From assembly GCF_934668725.1 (NCBI RefSeq), contig NZ_CAKUOF010000010.1, forward strand, positions 62,001 to 126,000: 64,000 nucleotides of DNA, given 5' to 3'. The DNA is from an uncultured Dysgonomonas sp. (GTDB lineage Bacteria; Bacteroidota; Bacteroidia; Bacteroidales; Dysgonomonadaceae). Below the pieces are notes generated by a model. The model had not been told where the DNA came from. It did no database searches and worked only from the letters and a program-made list of their open reading frames with translations. Within the stretch, counting starts at the first letter, position 1. Each line of letters begins with the position of its first letter. Below, piece by piece: positions 35,893 through 44,420 of the stretch. A program made the position numbers and the translations under genes.

Positions 35893-36552
35893 TCAGTTCT
35901 TACCAGCTTTTACTAACCTTACAATCAAATCTTGTAGCAAATTACTATAAGCTTTAAGTATGTTCTCCAAATCTGTCATTATGGCTATTATACTATAGGG
36001 GTTGATGTTTGTTATAATGTCAAGTTGCTTGTTAATGTCTAAGTCTCTATGTGCTGCAACATTTATTCTAATATTTAGCAGATACTCCCGATTATCAGAT
36101 TTCAGTTTGTTTAGTTTCTTACCCAATGACTTCAACTCTTCTAAAAAATCATCTGCTGCCTTTATCCCTCTAACTTCTTCAAAATGAATTTTAAATATCT
36201 TGCCTGTAATTACTGGTATATCTTCAAACGCTTCATAGATCAACAAAGCCACTTGTCTTGCAAAATATATTTTCCGCCATCGCTCTTGTTCGAAGTATAA
36301 ATTGTAACCTACAGATACTAAATCATATGATAAGAGATTAAAATAGCCATATGTATTTATGATAGATGTAGCATCATCACGATTAATACCTATAGCTATA
36401 TCTTTTAGCTGTATTGCAGTCTTAATATTTGAATCAAGAACAGAGTATTTATGTTTAAATAAATTATCGTATTGATCTCTGTTAGCTATCAAATCTTTTT
36501 CTCTTTCAGAGTCAATTTCATATTTGATTAAATCTTGGTTTGTCTTTGCCAT
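35893..36552 (-). CDS. Minus-strand moron protein with HEPN-like motif
   Basis: A 219-residue, helical, cytoplasmic protein transcribed against the late genes, between terL and portal. The family is not recognised. The segment LLNIRINVAAHRDLDINKQ contains R-x5-H, which fits the R-x4-6-H active-site pattern of HEPN ribonucleases and abortive-infection proteins; overall helix content agrees, but this is inference. A TATATTTG box (minus strand, 36584-36577) supplies a host-type promoter. The start at 36552 (MAKTNQDL) is preferred over 36579. Likely expressed in the lysogen. Confidence 0.6.
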   Translation of the reverse strand: MAKTNQDLIKYEIDSEREKDLIANRDQYDNLFKHKYSVLDSNIKTAIQLKDIAIGINRDDATSIINTYGYFNLLSYDLVSVGYNLYFEQERWRKIYFARQVALLIYEAFEDIPVITGKIFKIHFEEVRGIKAADDFLEELKSLGKKLNKLKSDNREYLLNIRINVAAHRDLDINKQLDIITNINPYSIIAIMTDLENILKAYSNLLQDLIVRLVKAGKN

Positions 36553-36576
36553 GATATATAATTTGATGATGTATAG

Positions 36577-36584
36577 CAAATATA
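36577..36584 (-). promoter_or_regulatory. Host-type promoter box for the moron gene
   Basis: TATATTTG read on the minus strand matches TAnnTTTG, 25 bp before the start codon at 36552. Confidence 0.55.
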
Positions 36585-36605
36585 AAATAAAACACTTCCC
36601 CTCTC

Positions 36606-36621
36606 TTATATTTTAAGAGAA
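36606..36621 (+). promoter_or_regulatory. Late motif before portal
   Basis: TTATATTTTA at 36606-36615 followed by AGAGAAAA, 13 bp before the portal start codon. One of eleven TTATAT(T/A)TTA copies in the late region. With preceding TCTC it can form a short hairpin. Confidence 0.5.
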
Positions 36622-36627
36622 AAGAAT

Positions 36628-38091
36628 ATGCCGCCTATTTATTCAATTCTCGAAAATGAAAACTTTGGACAGATCGTCAATGATCTATCTGTAGATACAA
36701 TTGAAGGCCGTAACCCAGCCGAATACAAAGAAGAATATGACGGCGAAAGAAGGCGTCGAAAAGCTTCTGTTGGATGGCGTGAACCTAAAAGACTAGAGGT
36801 GTACTCAGATACACTGGTCGACAAGAACGGTAATGCTATAAGACTTGATGATAAAGTTGTGGACGTTGCACGTATCATAAGTAATTTTCCACGTAAGTTA
36901 GTCCGGACTGATACAGCAATGATGTTCGGCGGTCGAATGAACATATCAGCAGACGTACAAGACGATGGTTTTAACGAATTTAAAAGAGTCTGGGAACGAG
37001 TGCTCGGTATGCAAGATGTCTTGATCGAGTTTGCCGAAAAGATATTATCGGAAACTAAAGCTGCCATTGTATTTTATCCTACAATCTACGAACATTGGAG
37101 CGGTAAAAAATCGTCAGAACTGAATTGTAAAATTTTGTGTTTGCCTAAAGACACGAATGCTTTATATGAATTCTTTCCGCATTTCGATGGGAGTAAGATG
37201 GATGGTTTTATACATCGTTATCAGATCACGGATAGTGAAGATATGATACGCGAGCAAGCCATGATATGGACACGTGAAAAGATTATAATTGGTACTCAGT
37301 CATCAATTGGATGGGACAGAAAAGAGATTGTTAATCCATGGGGGTTGCTTCCGATTGTTTACGGTGAAGTTTATGAGCCTGCATGGGATGAAGTTTCTTC
37401 GATGATGGATGCCAGAGAAATGCGTCATTCACGTATGGCTGATACTAACGACTACTTTGCTGAGCCAATAATGAAGGTATTCGGAGAAACAAGTTTGCCC
37501 GGTAAAAATACAGTTGGAAAAGAAATCACATTTCCTATGAGAATTGACCAAGATAGCGGGAAAGAATATCATGGTGATGCAGACTTCTTGAACTGGCAAC
37601 AATCAATCGATTCAGTTGCAAAAGAGCTTGACGAAACAAAGAATGAGCAGTACTCGGGTGCATCTATGCCGGATCTATCATTTGATAACCTTAAGGGCCT
37701 TGGTAACTTATCCGGTGTTTCTCGTCGATTTATGATGCTGGATGCAGAAATCAAAATGAAGATCAATATGAGAACATTTCGCCCGGCTTTGATGCGATGT
37801 ATTACGGTAGTATCTGCCGGTATAGCTAACATCACTAATATTAAGTACCGTCAACAGCTTGCAAATAATTGGATAACTGTAACATTCGATTCTATTTTAC
37901 CGAAAGATCCTGTCGAAGATGCAAATGTCCTTTCTATTGCCGGAGGTGGTAAGGCTTTCAACTCTAAACAAACTATTGTATCTAAATCACCGCTCACTCC
38001 TGCAGGAGATATCGAAGGAGAATTAGCACGCATGGAGGAGGATGAAAAGAAAGAGAATGAACGTAGTAATTTGGTTGGTATGAATTTTTAA
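36628..38091 (+). CDS. Portal protein
   Basis: The dodecameric DNA channel at the capsid vertex, 487 residues. Family traits are the position after terminase, the acidic/aromatic region around AKEISNFPRKLVRTDTAMMFGGR, a stem helix region, DTNDYFAEPIMKVFG, and a long C-terminal helix-rich clip/crown (FRPALMRCITVVSAGIANI). It is similar in plan to SPP1 gp6-type portals. A terminator hairpin lies just past the stop. Confidence 0.85.
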   Translation: MPPIYSILENENFGQIVNDLSVDTIEGRNPAEYKEEYDGERRRRKASVGWREPKRLEVYSDTLVDKNGNAIRLDDKVVDVARIISNFPRKLVRTDTAMMFGGRMNISADVQDDGFNEFKRVWERVLGMQDVLIEFAEKILSETKAAIVFYPTIYEHWSGKKSSELNCKILCLPKDTNALYEFFPHFDGSKMDGFIHRYQITDSEDMIREQAMIWTREKIIIGTQSSIGWDRKEIVNPWGLLPIVYGEVYEPAWDEVSSMMDAREMRHSRMADTNDYFAEPIMKVFGETSLPGKNTVGKEITFPMRIDQDSGKEYHGDADFLNWQQSIDSVAKELDETKNEQYSGASMPDLSFDNLKGLGNLSGVSRRFMMLDAEIKMKINMRTFRPALMRCITVVSAGIANITNIKYRQQLANNWITVTFDSILPKDPVEDANVLSIAGGGKAFNSKQTIVSKSPLTPAGDIEGELARMEEDEKKENERSNLVGMNF

Positions 38092-38099
38092 GAAGGAAA

Positions 38100-38123
38100 A
38101 GAGCAGAAATAATTTCTGCTCTT
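38100..38123. terminator. Bidirectional terminator between portal and tRNA-Leu
   Basis: AGAGCAGAAAT and a matching CTGCTCT arm with A- and T-runs on both sides. It can end the portal transcript and the antisense tRNA transcript. Confidence 0.75.
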
Positions 38124-38202
38124 TATTTGCAGCAGGACTCGAACCTGCAAACCTTTCGGCAATCGCATTAAGCAATTACGTTCCCCATTCCGTCATGCAT
38201 AA
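38124..38202 (-). tRNA. Phage tRNA-Leu (UAA), antisense to the head operon
   Basis: On the minus strand there is a class II tRNA of 79 nt. The anticodon stem AATTG/CGATT has loop CTTAATG (anticodon TAA), the D-arm is ACG with GGAATGGGG, the variable arm is GCCGAAAGG, and the T-arm is GCAGG-TTCGAGT-CCTGC. The acceptor TTATGCA/TGCAAAT has two mismatches (positions 1-72 and 3-70), so it may be partly decayed. CCA is not encoded. Identity is from the anticodon only. Confidence 0.72.
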
Positions 38203-38222
38203 CAAAATTAAGAAAAATTCCT

Positions 38223-39257
38223 ATGCCCTCACTATCATTCCACGACAAACAGCACGTATTACGCTTACTGAACCAGCAAGGACAAGTAAAACGTATTTTC
38301 GATGATTTCACACGTCGGTCAGGCTTGATATTAACTAAGTGGACAGAAAAGAATACAGGCAATGTTTGGGTGCGAAATGCAAGCTTAGAGAATCAGATTG
38401 ATAAGCTACTCGAAGAACTGCACGATAATCTACTTATCAATATCAACAATAATACTATCGGTGCGTGGGAAGCATCCAACCTAAAGAACGATGATCTATT
38501 AAAGGCTTATATCAAAGATCTCTCTTTACCAGAACTCATAGGGAAAAGTAAGTATGAGAAGCTCGAAAAAGGTATGTTCGCTCGTAATATGGATGCTTTG
38601 AAAGCATTTCAACAACGAAAGATTGACGGCTTAACTTTATCTGATACTGTTTGGAAATCGGTTGAAGGATTAAAAGAGAATCTCGAATATTATCTTTCTT
38701 CTGGTATTTCGACAGGACGCCCAGCTGCTATAATCTCTCAAGATATTCGACAGCTATTACAAGATCCCGATAAACGGTTCAGGCGTATAAAGAATGAGGA
38801 AGGTAAGCTTATTTTATCTCAACCCATGCAAGAATATTCACCGGGGCAAGGACGATATAGAAGTAGCTATAAAAACGCTCTTCGTGTAGCTGTAACCGAA
38901 ACAAATCAGGCATATCACACAGCAGATCATGAACGCTGGAAGAATCAAGGTTTTGTTTTGGGTATAGAAGTACATCGTTCAAAATCAAATAAAGGTCCTT
39001 GTGCTATTTGTGATCCGATGGTGGGCAAATACCCCCCTGGTTATAGATTCAAGGGTAACCATCCTTGGTGTATCTGCTTTGCTGTTCCCATTATGTTGGA
39101 GGGTGAAGAATTTACAGAGTATTTATTGACTGGTGAAGTCCCCCAGGACAAGATTATTAAAACCGTTCCGCAATCAGCTATCGACTTTGTAAACGAGAAA
39201 GAAGCGAATCGGAATCAGTGGTTTGTTAAGGAGAATAGTAAGTATTTATTGAAATAA
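38223..39257 (+). CDS. Phage head morphogenesis protein (SPP1 gp7 / Mu gpF-like)
   Basis: A minor head protein of 344 residues, usually present in a few copies and involved in DNA ejection. The C-terminal domain has the family motif VTETNQAYHTADHERWKNQGF, then the putative metal site CAICDPMVGKYP ... NHPWCICFAVP (Cys-x2-Cys and Cys-x-Cys). The position directly after portal is typical. Confidence 0.85.
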   Translation: MPSLSFHDKQHVLRLLNQQGQVKRIFDDFTRRSGLILTKWTEKNTGNVWVRNASLENQIDKLLEELHDNLLININNNTIGAWEASNLKNDDLLKAYIKDLSLPELIGKSKYEKLEKGMFARNMDALKAFQQRKIDGLTLSDTVWKSVEGLKENLEYYLSSGISTGRPAAIISQDIRQLLQDPDKRFRRIKNEEGKLILSQPMQEYSPGQGRYRSSYKNALRVAVTETNQAYHTADHERWKNQGFVLGIEVHRSKSNKGPCAICDPMVGKYPPGYRFKGNHPWCICFAVPIMLEGEEFTEYLLTGEVPQDKIIKTVPQSAIDFVNEKEANRNQWFVKENSKYLLK

Positions 39258-39282
39258 ATATGTCTTAAGTATAATTATTTGT

Positions 39283-39290
39283 TACTTTTG
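39283..39290 (+). promoter_or_regulatory. Host-type promoter box of a lipoprotein moron
   Basis: TACTTTTG matches TAnnTTTG, 42 bp before the lipoprotein start codon. It supports the start at 39333 rather than upstream codons. Confidence 0.55.
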
Positions 39291-39332
39291 AGTATGGTCA
39301 AATTGCTTCTTAACTATTCAATATTAAAGAGT

Positions 39333-39680
39333 ATGTTTAAATTTTCTTTGTCTGTTTTATCTGTTGTTTTACTGTTTTGCTCATGTGGAGAAAATCGCCG
39401 AGCAAACACTGTCATGGAAGCATACTATCAAGGCACGCAAAGCCAATCTGAATTGTACTTTTATAAAAACGGAGTCTTCAAAGTATATCACTCTGGTGTC
39501 TTTTTTTTTAGTGATGAAAAAGAAGGAACTTATACGACAAATAGTGATACATTATTTCTTAATTCAGGTTCTAAAGCTGCGCGATTTTTAAGTGATACCA
39601 TGATTGTAAAGAATGATAGCCTATATATGCTGAAGAGTGATAGTTTAATTTATAGCTTCTTCACCTTTAATCTGCAATAA
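39333..39680 (+). CDS. Small phage-borne lipoprotein (moron)
   Basis: A 115-residue protein with a type II signal peptide, lipobox FCSC and Cys-18, followed by GENRR. The mature part is beta-rich, with repeated aromatic/serine runs (ELYFYKNGVFKVYHSGVFFF). It is inserted between head genes with its own host-type promoter and a terminator, the usual moron layout. The acidic surface-export signal of the other three phage lipoproteins is weaker here, so it may face the periplasm. Function unknown. Confidence 0.7.
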   Translation: MFKFSLSVLSVVLLFCSCGENRRANTVMEAYYQGTQSQSELYFYKNGVFKVYHSGVFFFSDEKEGTYTTNSDTLFLNSGSKAARFLSDTMIVKNDSLYMLKSDSLIYSFFTFNLQ

Positions 39681-39702
39681 TAAAATACATAATATCATCT
39701 AC

Positions 39703-39731
39703 CAAGCCGAACAGTAATGTCCGGCTTTTTT
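39703..39731 (+). terminator. Terminator of the lipoprotein moron
   Basis: AAGCCG pairs with CGGCTT across a short loop (ending GTC), followed by a run of seven T. Confidence 0.78.
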
Positions 39732-39759
39732 TGTGTCTCTCCGAAAAATTCCCTCACAC

Positions 39760-39776
39760 TTATATTTTAAGATAAA
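39760..39776 (+). promoter_or_regulatory. Late motif before the scaffold gene
   Basis: TTATATTTTA at 39760-39769 followed by AGATAAAA, 28 bp before the next start codon. Same motif as at 36606. Confidence 0.5.
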
Positions 39777-39796
39777 AACATTTTAAAACAAAGTGT

Positions 39797-40480
39797 ATGA
39801 AACTAATCGATTTTATAAAAAAGACTCTCAAAGAGAAAGGTATTGACGAAAAGCATGCCGATCGCATTCTTAAAGCATTCAAACTTGAAAAAGAGGAAGA
39901 TGTAGCCGGAGCTGTAGAATCATTTTCCGAGAATATTCTACCTGCTATTGCAGAGGCCGAAACCAAAGCTCAAAAGGATGCCGAAGAAGCTACAAAGAAA
40001 GCGGCTATTGAAGCGTATGAAAAAGAGCATGGATTGAAAGGCGGTAAACCTATCGAAAACCCAAACCCAGACGAGGATAAATTCAAAGGGCTTGATCCTA
40101 CTGTGAAAGCTGTTCTCGATGCTCAAAATAAGCAGTTGGAAGAGATGAAAGAGCTTCTTAAAGGTAATCAACAATCTGCTTCTTTGGCTGAAAAGAAAAC
40201 CACTGCTGCAAGCTTACTTAAAACTGCACAGCTTCCAGAAGGCTGGCTCGACCGTATCAAGTTTGATTCTGACGTAAAATTAGAAGATCAGGTAAAAGCT
40301 CTCGGTGAAGAATTTGTTAGCATTCAGCAAAAAGCAATCGACGATAAAGTTGCAAGCGGTGAATATACATTGGGTTCAGTTCAATTAAAAGATAGATCGG
40401 AGGCTGAGTGGACTAAATTAATGGATAGTGATGTAACCCCCAATAATCCGGGAACGGTTGACTTGGGACTTAGTAAATAA
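39797..40480 (+). CDS. Probable capsid scaffold protein
   Basis: A 227-residue, highly charged, helical protein with a glutamate/lysine/alanine-rich centre (AEAETKAQKDAEEATKKAA) and a short predicted coiled coil near 100-125. Composition, length and position just before the decoration and major capsid genes fit a scaffold. No protease domain is visible. Confidence 0.72.
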   Translation: MKLIDFIKKTLKEKGIDEKHADRILKAFKLEKEEDVAGAVESFSENILPAIAEAETKAQKDAEEATKKAAIEAYEKEHGLKGGKPIENPNPDEDKFKGLDPTVKAVLDAQNKQLEEMKELLKGNQQSASLAEKKTTAASLLKTAQLPEGWLDRIKFDSDVKLEDQVKALGEEFVSIQQKAIDDKVASGEYTLGSVQLKDRSEAEWTKLMDSDVTPNNPGTVDLGLSK

Positions 40481-40498
40481 CCTCAATAATTTTAGATT

Positions 40499-41107
40499 AT
40501 GTATTTAAAGAGAGAACGAGAATTCCAATATCATCCCGGCATTGAGAAAATCATCGAGGATGTGATCGGAGGAGGTACGATAGACCGTGCCGATTTTAGA
40601 GGCGTATTGTTTGATGGCGCTTCCCTGCCAGAATTACCACCATTGGTAATTGTTGTTCAAGATCCGGATACCGGGATTTATAAAACAATCAAGACAGCTA
40701 AAATATCTGCTGTAGCTACTGCCACAGCTACAACTTATCAAGTGCAAAAGAATCATTTATTCGCTGTAGGTGATGCGGTAACCAATGGTGGAGACTTTAC
40801 CAAAGCTGCTGATATTATCACGGCAATAGATAAATCTGACAAAGCTTTTGACTTAATCACACTGGAAGGAACAATCGGAGCTGCTGCAGTAGGTGATGTT
40901 CTGGTATTAGCTAAAGAGGCTGCGGAAGCAGGGGAAGCTACAATGAAGTATGATGGAGAGTTAGTAATCACTATGAATAAAGTCGATTTGACGGTCGCCA
41001 ATCAACGCTCAGGCTTGCTTGTTCGTGGTACTATCAATAAATCAGTACTCCCCTTTCCTATCGACAATGGCTTAAAAGCCAAGTTACCATTTATCCGTTT
41101 TGTATAA
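40499..41107 (+). CDS. Probable head decoration or head-fibre protein
   Basis: A 202-residue beta-rich protein. The central part, with alternating Ala/Thr/Val (ISAVATATATTYQVQKNHLFAVGDAV), looks like an immunoglobulin- or fibre-like fold. It lies between scaffold and major capsid genes, where Bacteroidota phages often keep a head fibre or decoration protein. Assignment rests mainly on position. Confidence 0.55.
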   Translation: MYLKREREFQYHPGIEKIIEDVIGGGTIDRADFRGVLFDGASLPELPPLVIVVQDPDTGIYKTIKTAKISAVATATATTYQVQKNHLFAVGDAVTNGGDFTKAADIITAIDKSDKAFDLITLEGTIGAAAVGDVLVLAKEAAEAGEATMKYDGELVITMNKVDLTVANQRSGLLVRGTINKSVLPFPIDNGLKAKLPFIRFV

Positions 41108-41126
41108 CATCTAAAAAATAATATTA

Positions 41127-42302
41127 ATGGAAAGATCATTAATCAAACAAGTAGACCGAAAGAATATGGGTGCACGTCTGAATACACGTCACGTCAAACC
41201 GATGTATTTCCCTAACTTCTTCGGTGTTAAGCAAAAATCTTCCTTGAAATGGGAAACCTTGACAGGGGAAAAAGGTGCTCCTGTTATTGCTGACGTGATC
41301 AGCTGGGATTCATCAGCACCTCAAAAAACACGTGAGATTGTAAGTAAACTATCCGGTGAGATTCCTAAAACATCTGTAAAACGTGGTATGAACGAAAGTG
41401 ACTACAACGAGTATTTACAGTTGCAAAGGGATGCTTCCGGTGATGCTGCACAGTTGGAAATACTGAATCTGGCTTTCAAAGATCAGGACTTCGTGTACAA
41501 TGCCGTTCGTGGCCGTTTTGAGTGGTGGTGTATGCAAATGATGTCACGAGGTGGCTTCTTGTTAAATGCCAATAATAATAACGGTATCGTTACAGCGGAA
41601 TTCGTTGGTTGTGGTATGCCGATAGCCAATCAGATGAAATCATCTGCCGACTGAGAAAGTACAGCTACTGCCGATGGACTTCAGGATATAGAAGATGTAA
41701 TAGTAAAGGCATCTGAGAATGGTGTCGCTATTAAATATGTGGTAATGCATTCATCTTCATTTTCGATGTTGAAAAAACAGAAGTCGACAATTGAAAAAAT
41801 AAAGGGATGGATCAATGGAACTACCAAGATCACTATTACTAAAAAGCTTATCAACGAGTATTTGTCTGAACAGGAAATACCTGTACAGATCGTTACTGTA
41901 GCTCCTGCCGTTCGTATTGAAGATAAATCACGCAGACGTAAAACAGTAAACCCTTGGGCTCGCAAACGTATTTGTTTCTTGGAAGATTTAAACGTGGGTG
42001 ATATTCAGCATGGGCCTATTGCTGCTGAAAGATCTGAGGCTGTAAGCAAGAAAGCTATCACATTGAAAAAAGATTTTATCTTCCTTTCAAAATGGTCAGA
42101 GCTTGAACCTTTCAAAGAATGGACAAAAGCAGAGGCGAATGCTTTCCCTGTGGTGAACGATCCGGATGCTATGTATATAATGAGAGCGGATGGGCAGGAA
42201 TGGAGTGGTGATGAAAACACTGAAGGCACAGATAATATCCCTGCTCGTTTCTTAGGAGAAGATGCAGAGCAAGAAGATAGAACCGAGCAAGAAGAAGATT
42301 GA
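41127..42302 (+). pseudogene. Major capsid protein, frame interrupted by one UGA
   Basis: The frame from 41127 runs 175 codons to TGA (41652-41654) and stays open in the same frame to 42302, making about 391 codons in all. Both halves look like one major capsid protein. The first has the N-terminal arm and KPMYFPNFFGVKQ; the second has the DLQDIEDVIVKASE-type spine helix, VVMHSSSFSML, VNPWARKRICFLEDLN and FIFLSKW. No head-shell gene is otherwise present. The stop could be a nonsense mutation (TGG to TGA is a single change), recoding or readthrough, or a sequencing error. UGA is an ordinary stop in neighbouring phage genes. Confidence 0.75.
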
Positions 42303-42304
42303 TT

Positions 42305-42637
42305 ATGGCAACAATCCGAGAAGCAATATTAACATACCCGGGTACGGGGGAAGTTGAAAGCTTCCTCGACACGGTATTAATCGACCGCTCCTTAAATGGG
42401 GCGGCTGATTATGCTGTTACTTACAGGTCTTCGGTACAACTTGCTGCAGCTGATATTTATGCTATGATAGGCGGTTTACCAGATTTTACGGAAAATAAAC
42501 TATCTATAACTTATCCTCGTGCATGGTATACGCAAAAAGCAAGGGAGTTATATATTGCTAACGGAGAACCTGAAAAAGCGAAGGCTTTAGGTAATAGTAT
42601 TCGAGTACCTAGAGGAAGGGCTAGTCAGTCATGGTAA
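42305..42637 (+). CDS. Head-tail connector protein
   Basis: A 110-residue helical protein (ILTYPGTGEVESFLDTVLIDRSLNGAADYAVTYRS), probably the adaptor beneath the portal (gp6/gp15-like). The ATG at 42305 is preferred; a TTG at 42299 is also in frame. It starts 2 bp after the capsid stop and overlaps the next gene by 7 bp. Confidence 0.65.
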   Translation: MATIREAILTYPGTGEVESFLDTVLIDRSLNGAADYAVTYRSSVQLAAADIYAMIGGLPDFTENKLSITYPRAWYTQKARELYIANGEPEKAKALGNSIRVPRGRASQSW

Positions 42638-42930
42638 AGCGATATTCACATATAGCAATTATCACGGTTTCTTCTGGTAAACTGGAGCATGGCGAATGGA
42701 TAGAAGGTGATAAGCAACAGTATACAGTTAAAGGTCAATACTTCACATCCAATAGCGGAAATCAGGTTAAAGTTAATAACGATGGAAAAGAGTTTATCGT
42801 AAAAGGTGAATTCTCGACTCAAACTAAAAAAATTGCAGCTGCAACCCGAATTAAGATTGAGAGCATCGGGCTAGATGCCAAAATTGAGAGTTGGGAGCAG
42901 TTTCAAACTCACTCTGTAATCTATATCTGA
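42631..42930 (+). CDS. Probable head-closure (stopper) protein
   Basis: A 99-residue beta-rich protein (GKLEHGEWIEGDKQQYTVKGQYFTSN). Small size, beta pattern and place in the connector cluster fit a stopper protein. No specific motif. Confidence 0.55.
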   Translation: MVKRYSHIAIITVSSGKLEHGEWIEGDKQQYTVKGQYFTSNSGNQVKVNNDGKEFIVKGEFSTQTKKIAAATRIKIESIGLDAKIESWEQFQTHSVIYI

Positions 42931-42931
42931 C

Positions 42932-43408
42932 ATGGCAACACGAAAGAGCGGACTTACTCCACTCTGGAAAAAAAGCGATATCAACAGGCTCTTTAAGAAA
43001 GTGGGCGAACGTGCTGATATGGTCATCTATCAGATATTACAGCGAACAGGTGAAGAGTTTGTAAAAGTCGCTCGATTGAGCGGGCAGTATATCGATCACA
43101 CAGGTAATCTCCGTTCTTCTATCGGCTATGTTATATCTAAGGATGGAAAGATACTCGGTAAAGATTTTAAAGCCTCTGAAAGCATTGGTACGGATAAAGA
43201 AACTGGAAAGCGTGAAGCTGAACAATTAGCGACTGATTTAGTCCGAACTTATAATAATGGATATGTTCTTATAGCTGTTGCCGGAATGAAGTATGCCGTA
43301 TTCGTAGAGGCTATGGAGAATAAAGATGTAGTATCGTTAGCAGCTTCCAAATCAGATGAATTTATCAGAAAACAAAGTGCTTCACTTTTTAACAGACTTG
43401 GATTATAA
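42932..43408 (+). CDS. HK97 gp10-like neck protein
   Basis: A 158-residue protein with the neck-family pattern: an N-terminal helix ending in FVKVARLSGQYIDHTGNLRSSIGYVI, then a C-terminal MKYAVFVEAMENKDVV with the invariant Y-A-x-x-V-E. It starts 1 bp after the preceding stop and shares its last base with the next start. Confidence 0.75.
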   Translation: MATRKSGLTPLWKKSDINRLFKKVGERADMVIYQILQRTGEEFVKVARLSGQYIDHTGNLRSSIGYVISKDGKILGKDFKASESIGTDKETGKREAEQLATDLVRTYNNGYVLIAVAGMKYAVFVEAMENKDVVSLAASKSDEFIRKQSASLFNRLGL

Positions 43409-43797
43409 TGGCAGATGAATTCGACATAATAGACATTGTTTTCGCAGCAACAGAAGCAGCAAATACCGGTATTACCGGATATAAGGATAATTCTGCAACA
43501 GGTGTAAAGAATAATCATTATACTGTTCGAGGTCTGGGATTAGAAACAAAAGATGTCGTCAATAAGGCCCCGGTTGTAAATATAAACATATTCATCGAAA
43601 AGTATGATAATGGAATGAGCAACCGATCATTGATGAAAGAAGTTAAGCGTAAGTTCGAAGCTTCATTAAAAAATATCTCTTATCCGGTTGGCATGTATTG
43701 GAAATCTAGGATCGTATGGTCTATACCTCTGGGCGAAGCTAAAGAAGGCTTCGATTGTACAAATATCAGATTAGAAGTAATTACACAATTAAATTAA
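43408..43797 (+). CDS. Probable tail terminator protein
   Basis: A 129-residue alpha/beta protein (VVNINIFIEKYDNGMSNRSLMKEVKRKFEASL). The place between neck and major tail genes and the length fit a tail-terminator (gpU/gp17-like) protein. Confidence 0.6.
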   Translation: MADEFDIIDIVFAATEAANTGITGYKDNSATGVKNNHYTVRGLGLETKDVVNKAPVVNINIFIEKYDNGMSNRSLMKEVKRKFEASLKNISYPVGMYWKSRIVWSIPLGEAKEGFDCTNIRLEVITQLN

Positions 43798-43805
43798 TAA
43801 TTATT

Positions 43806-44348
43806 ATGGCAGGAGAAAGAACGTTAGCCGTAGATTGTAAATATTTAGGAGCGGGTACTCCCGGCGATGGAGTTGCAGCAACGACATACACACAATATCC
43901 GGAAATACACGAAGATACTATTGTCTTTAACTTTGCTGATGGTACACAAGTGCAGTTTCGGGCAATGGGACAGAAGGACCCTTGGGCTGTTATCAGCCGA
44001 ATAACAGATGTATCGAGTATTGAATTTGCAATTCCTTCACCAAAAGCTCAAGAACAAGTTGATTTTATGGGAGGAACTGCAACAGGTGAAAAATGGGAAG
44101 CTCCCGTTGAAATTCCTAAAATCATTAAGAGCATTAAGATGCAAACGGCAGATTATCAAGGAAAATACGTTGAGTATGTTATCCCTAAAGCCGAGATCTT
44201 TGCTCGATTATCTCAAGCTCCGGGTGTTGAGCAAACAGATTTGATGTTAGTCAGGGCAACCGTAGTTACCCCCATTACGTCTGCCGGAGTTCGTAAATCT
44301 TCGTTCTCGCGTGAAGTGAAAACTGTTGATGCCGAAGCAGGCGGATAA
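43806..44348 (+). CDS. Major tail tube protein
   Basis: A 180-residue beta-rich protein from the ATG at 43806; the upstream frame extension is not needed. Features are an N-terminal KYLGAGTPGDGVAATTYTQ, a central beta sandwich and a C-terminal SFSREVKTVDAEAGG. Position before the tail chaperones and tape measure identifies it as the tail tube subunit. Confidence 0.75.
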   Translation: MAGERTLAVDCKYLGAGTPGDGVAATTYTQYPEIHEDTIVFNFADGTQVQFRAMGQKDPWAVISRITDVSSIEFAIPSPKAQEQVDFMGGTATGEKWEAPVEIPKIIKSIKMQTADYQGKYVEYVIPKAEIFARLSQAPGVEQTDLMLVRATVVTPITSAGVRKSSFSREVKTVDAEAGG

Positions 44349-44374
44349 CTTCATCAACTATCAATGTTTAAATA

Positions 44375-44410
44375 AGGGGTGTCGTATTTCACGATATCCC
44401 TTATATTTTA
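44375..44410 (+). terminator. Hairpin with late motif before the tail chaperone gene
   Basis: A 12-bp stem (AAGGGGTGTCGT with ACGATATCCCTT, two G-U) is followed by TTATATTTTA at 44401-44410. It could be a terminator for the tail tube transcript, a promoter motif for the next, or both. Confidence 0.6.
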
Positions 44411-44420
44411 AAGTAAAAAC

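Noticed and set aside
41127..42302. General reassignment of UGA in the phage
   Set aside because: Several phage genes (for example the ones ending at 26183, 26503 and 27155) use UGA as their stop with the next gene overlapping it.
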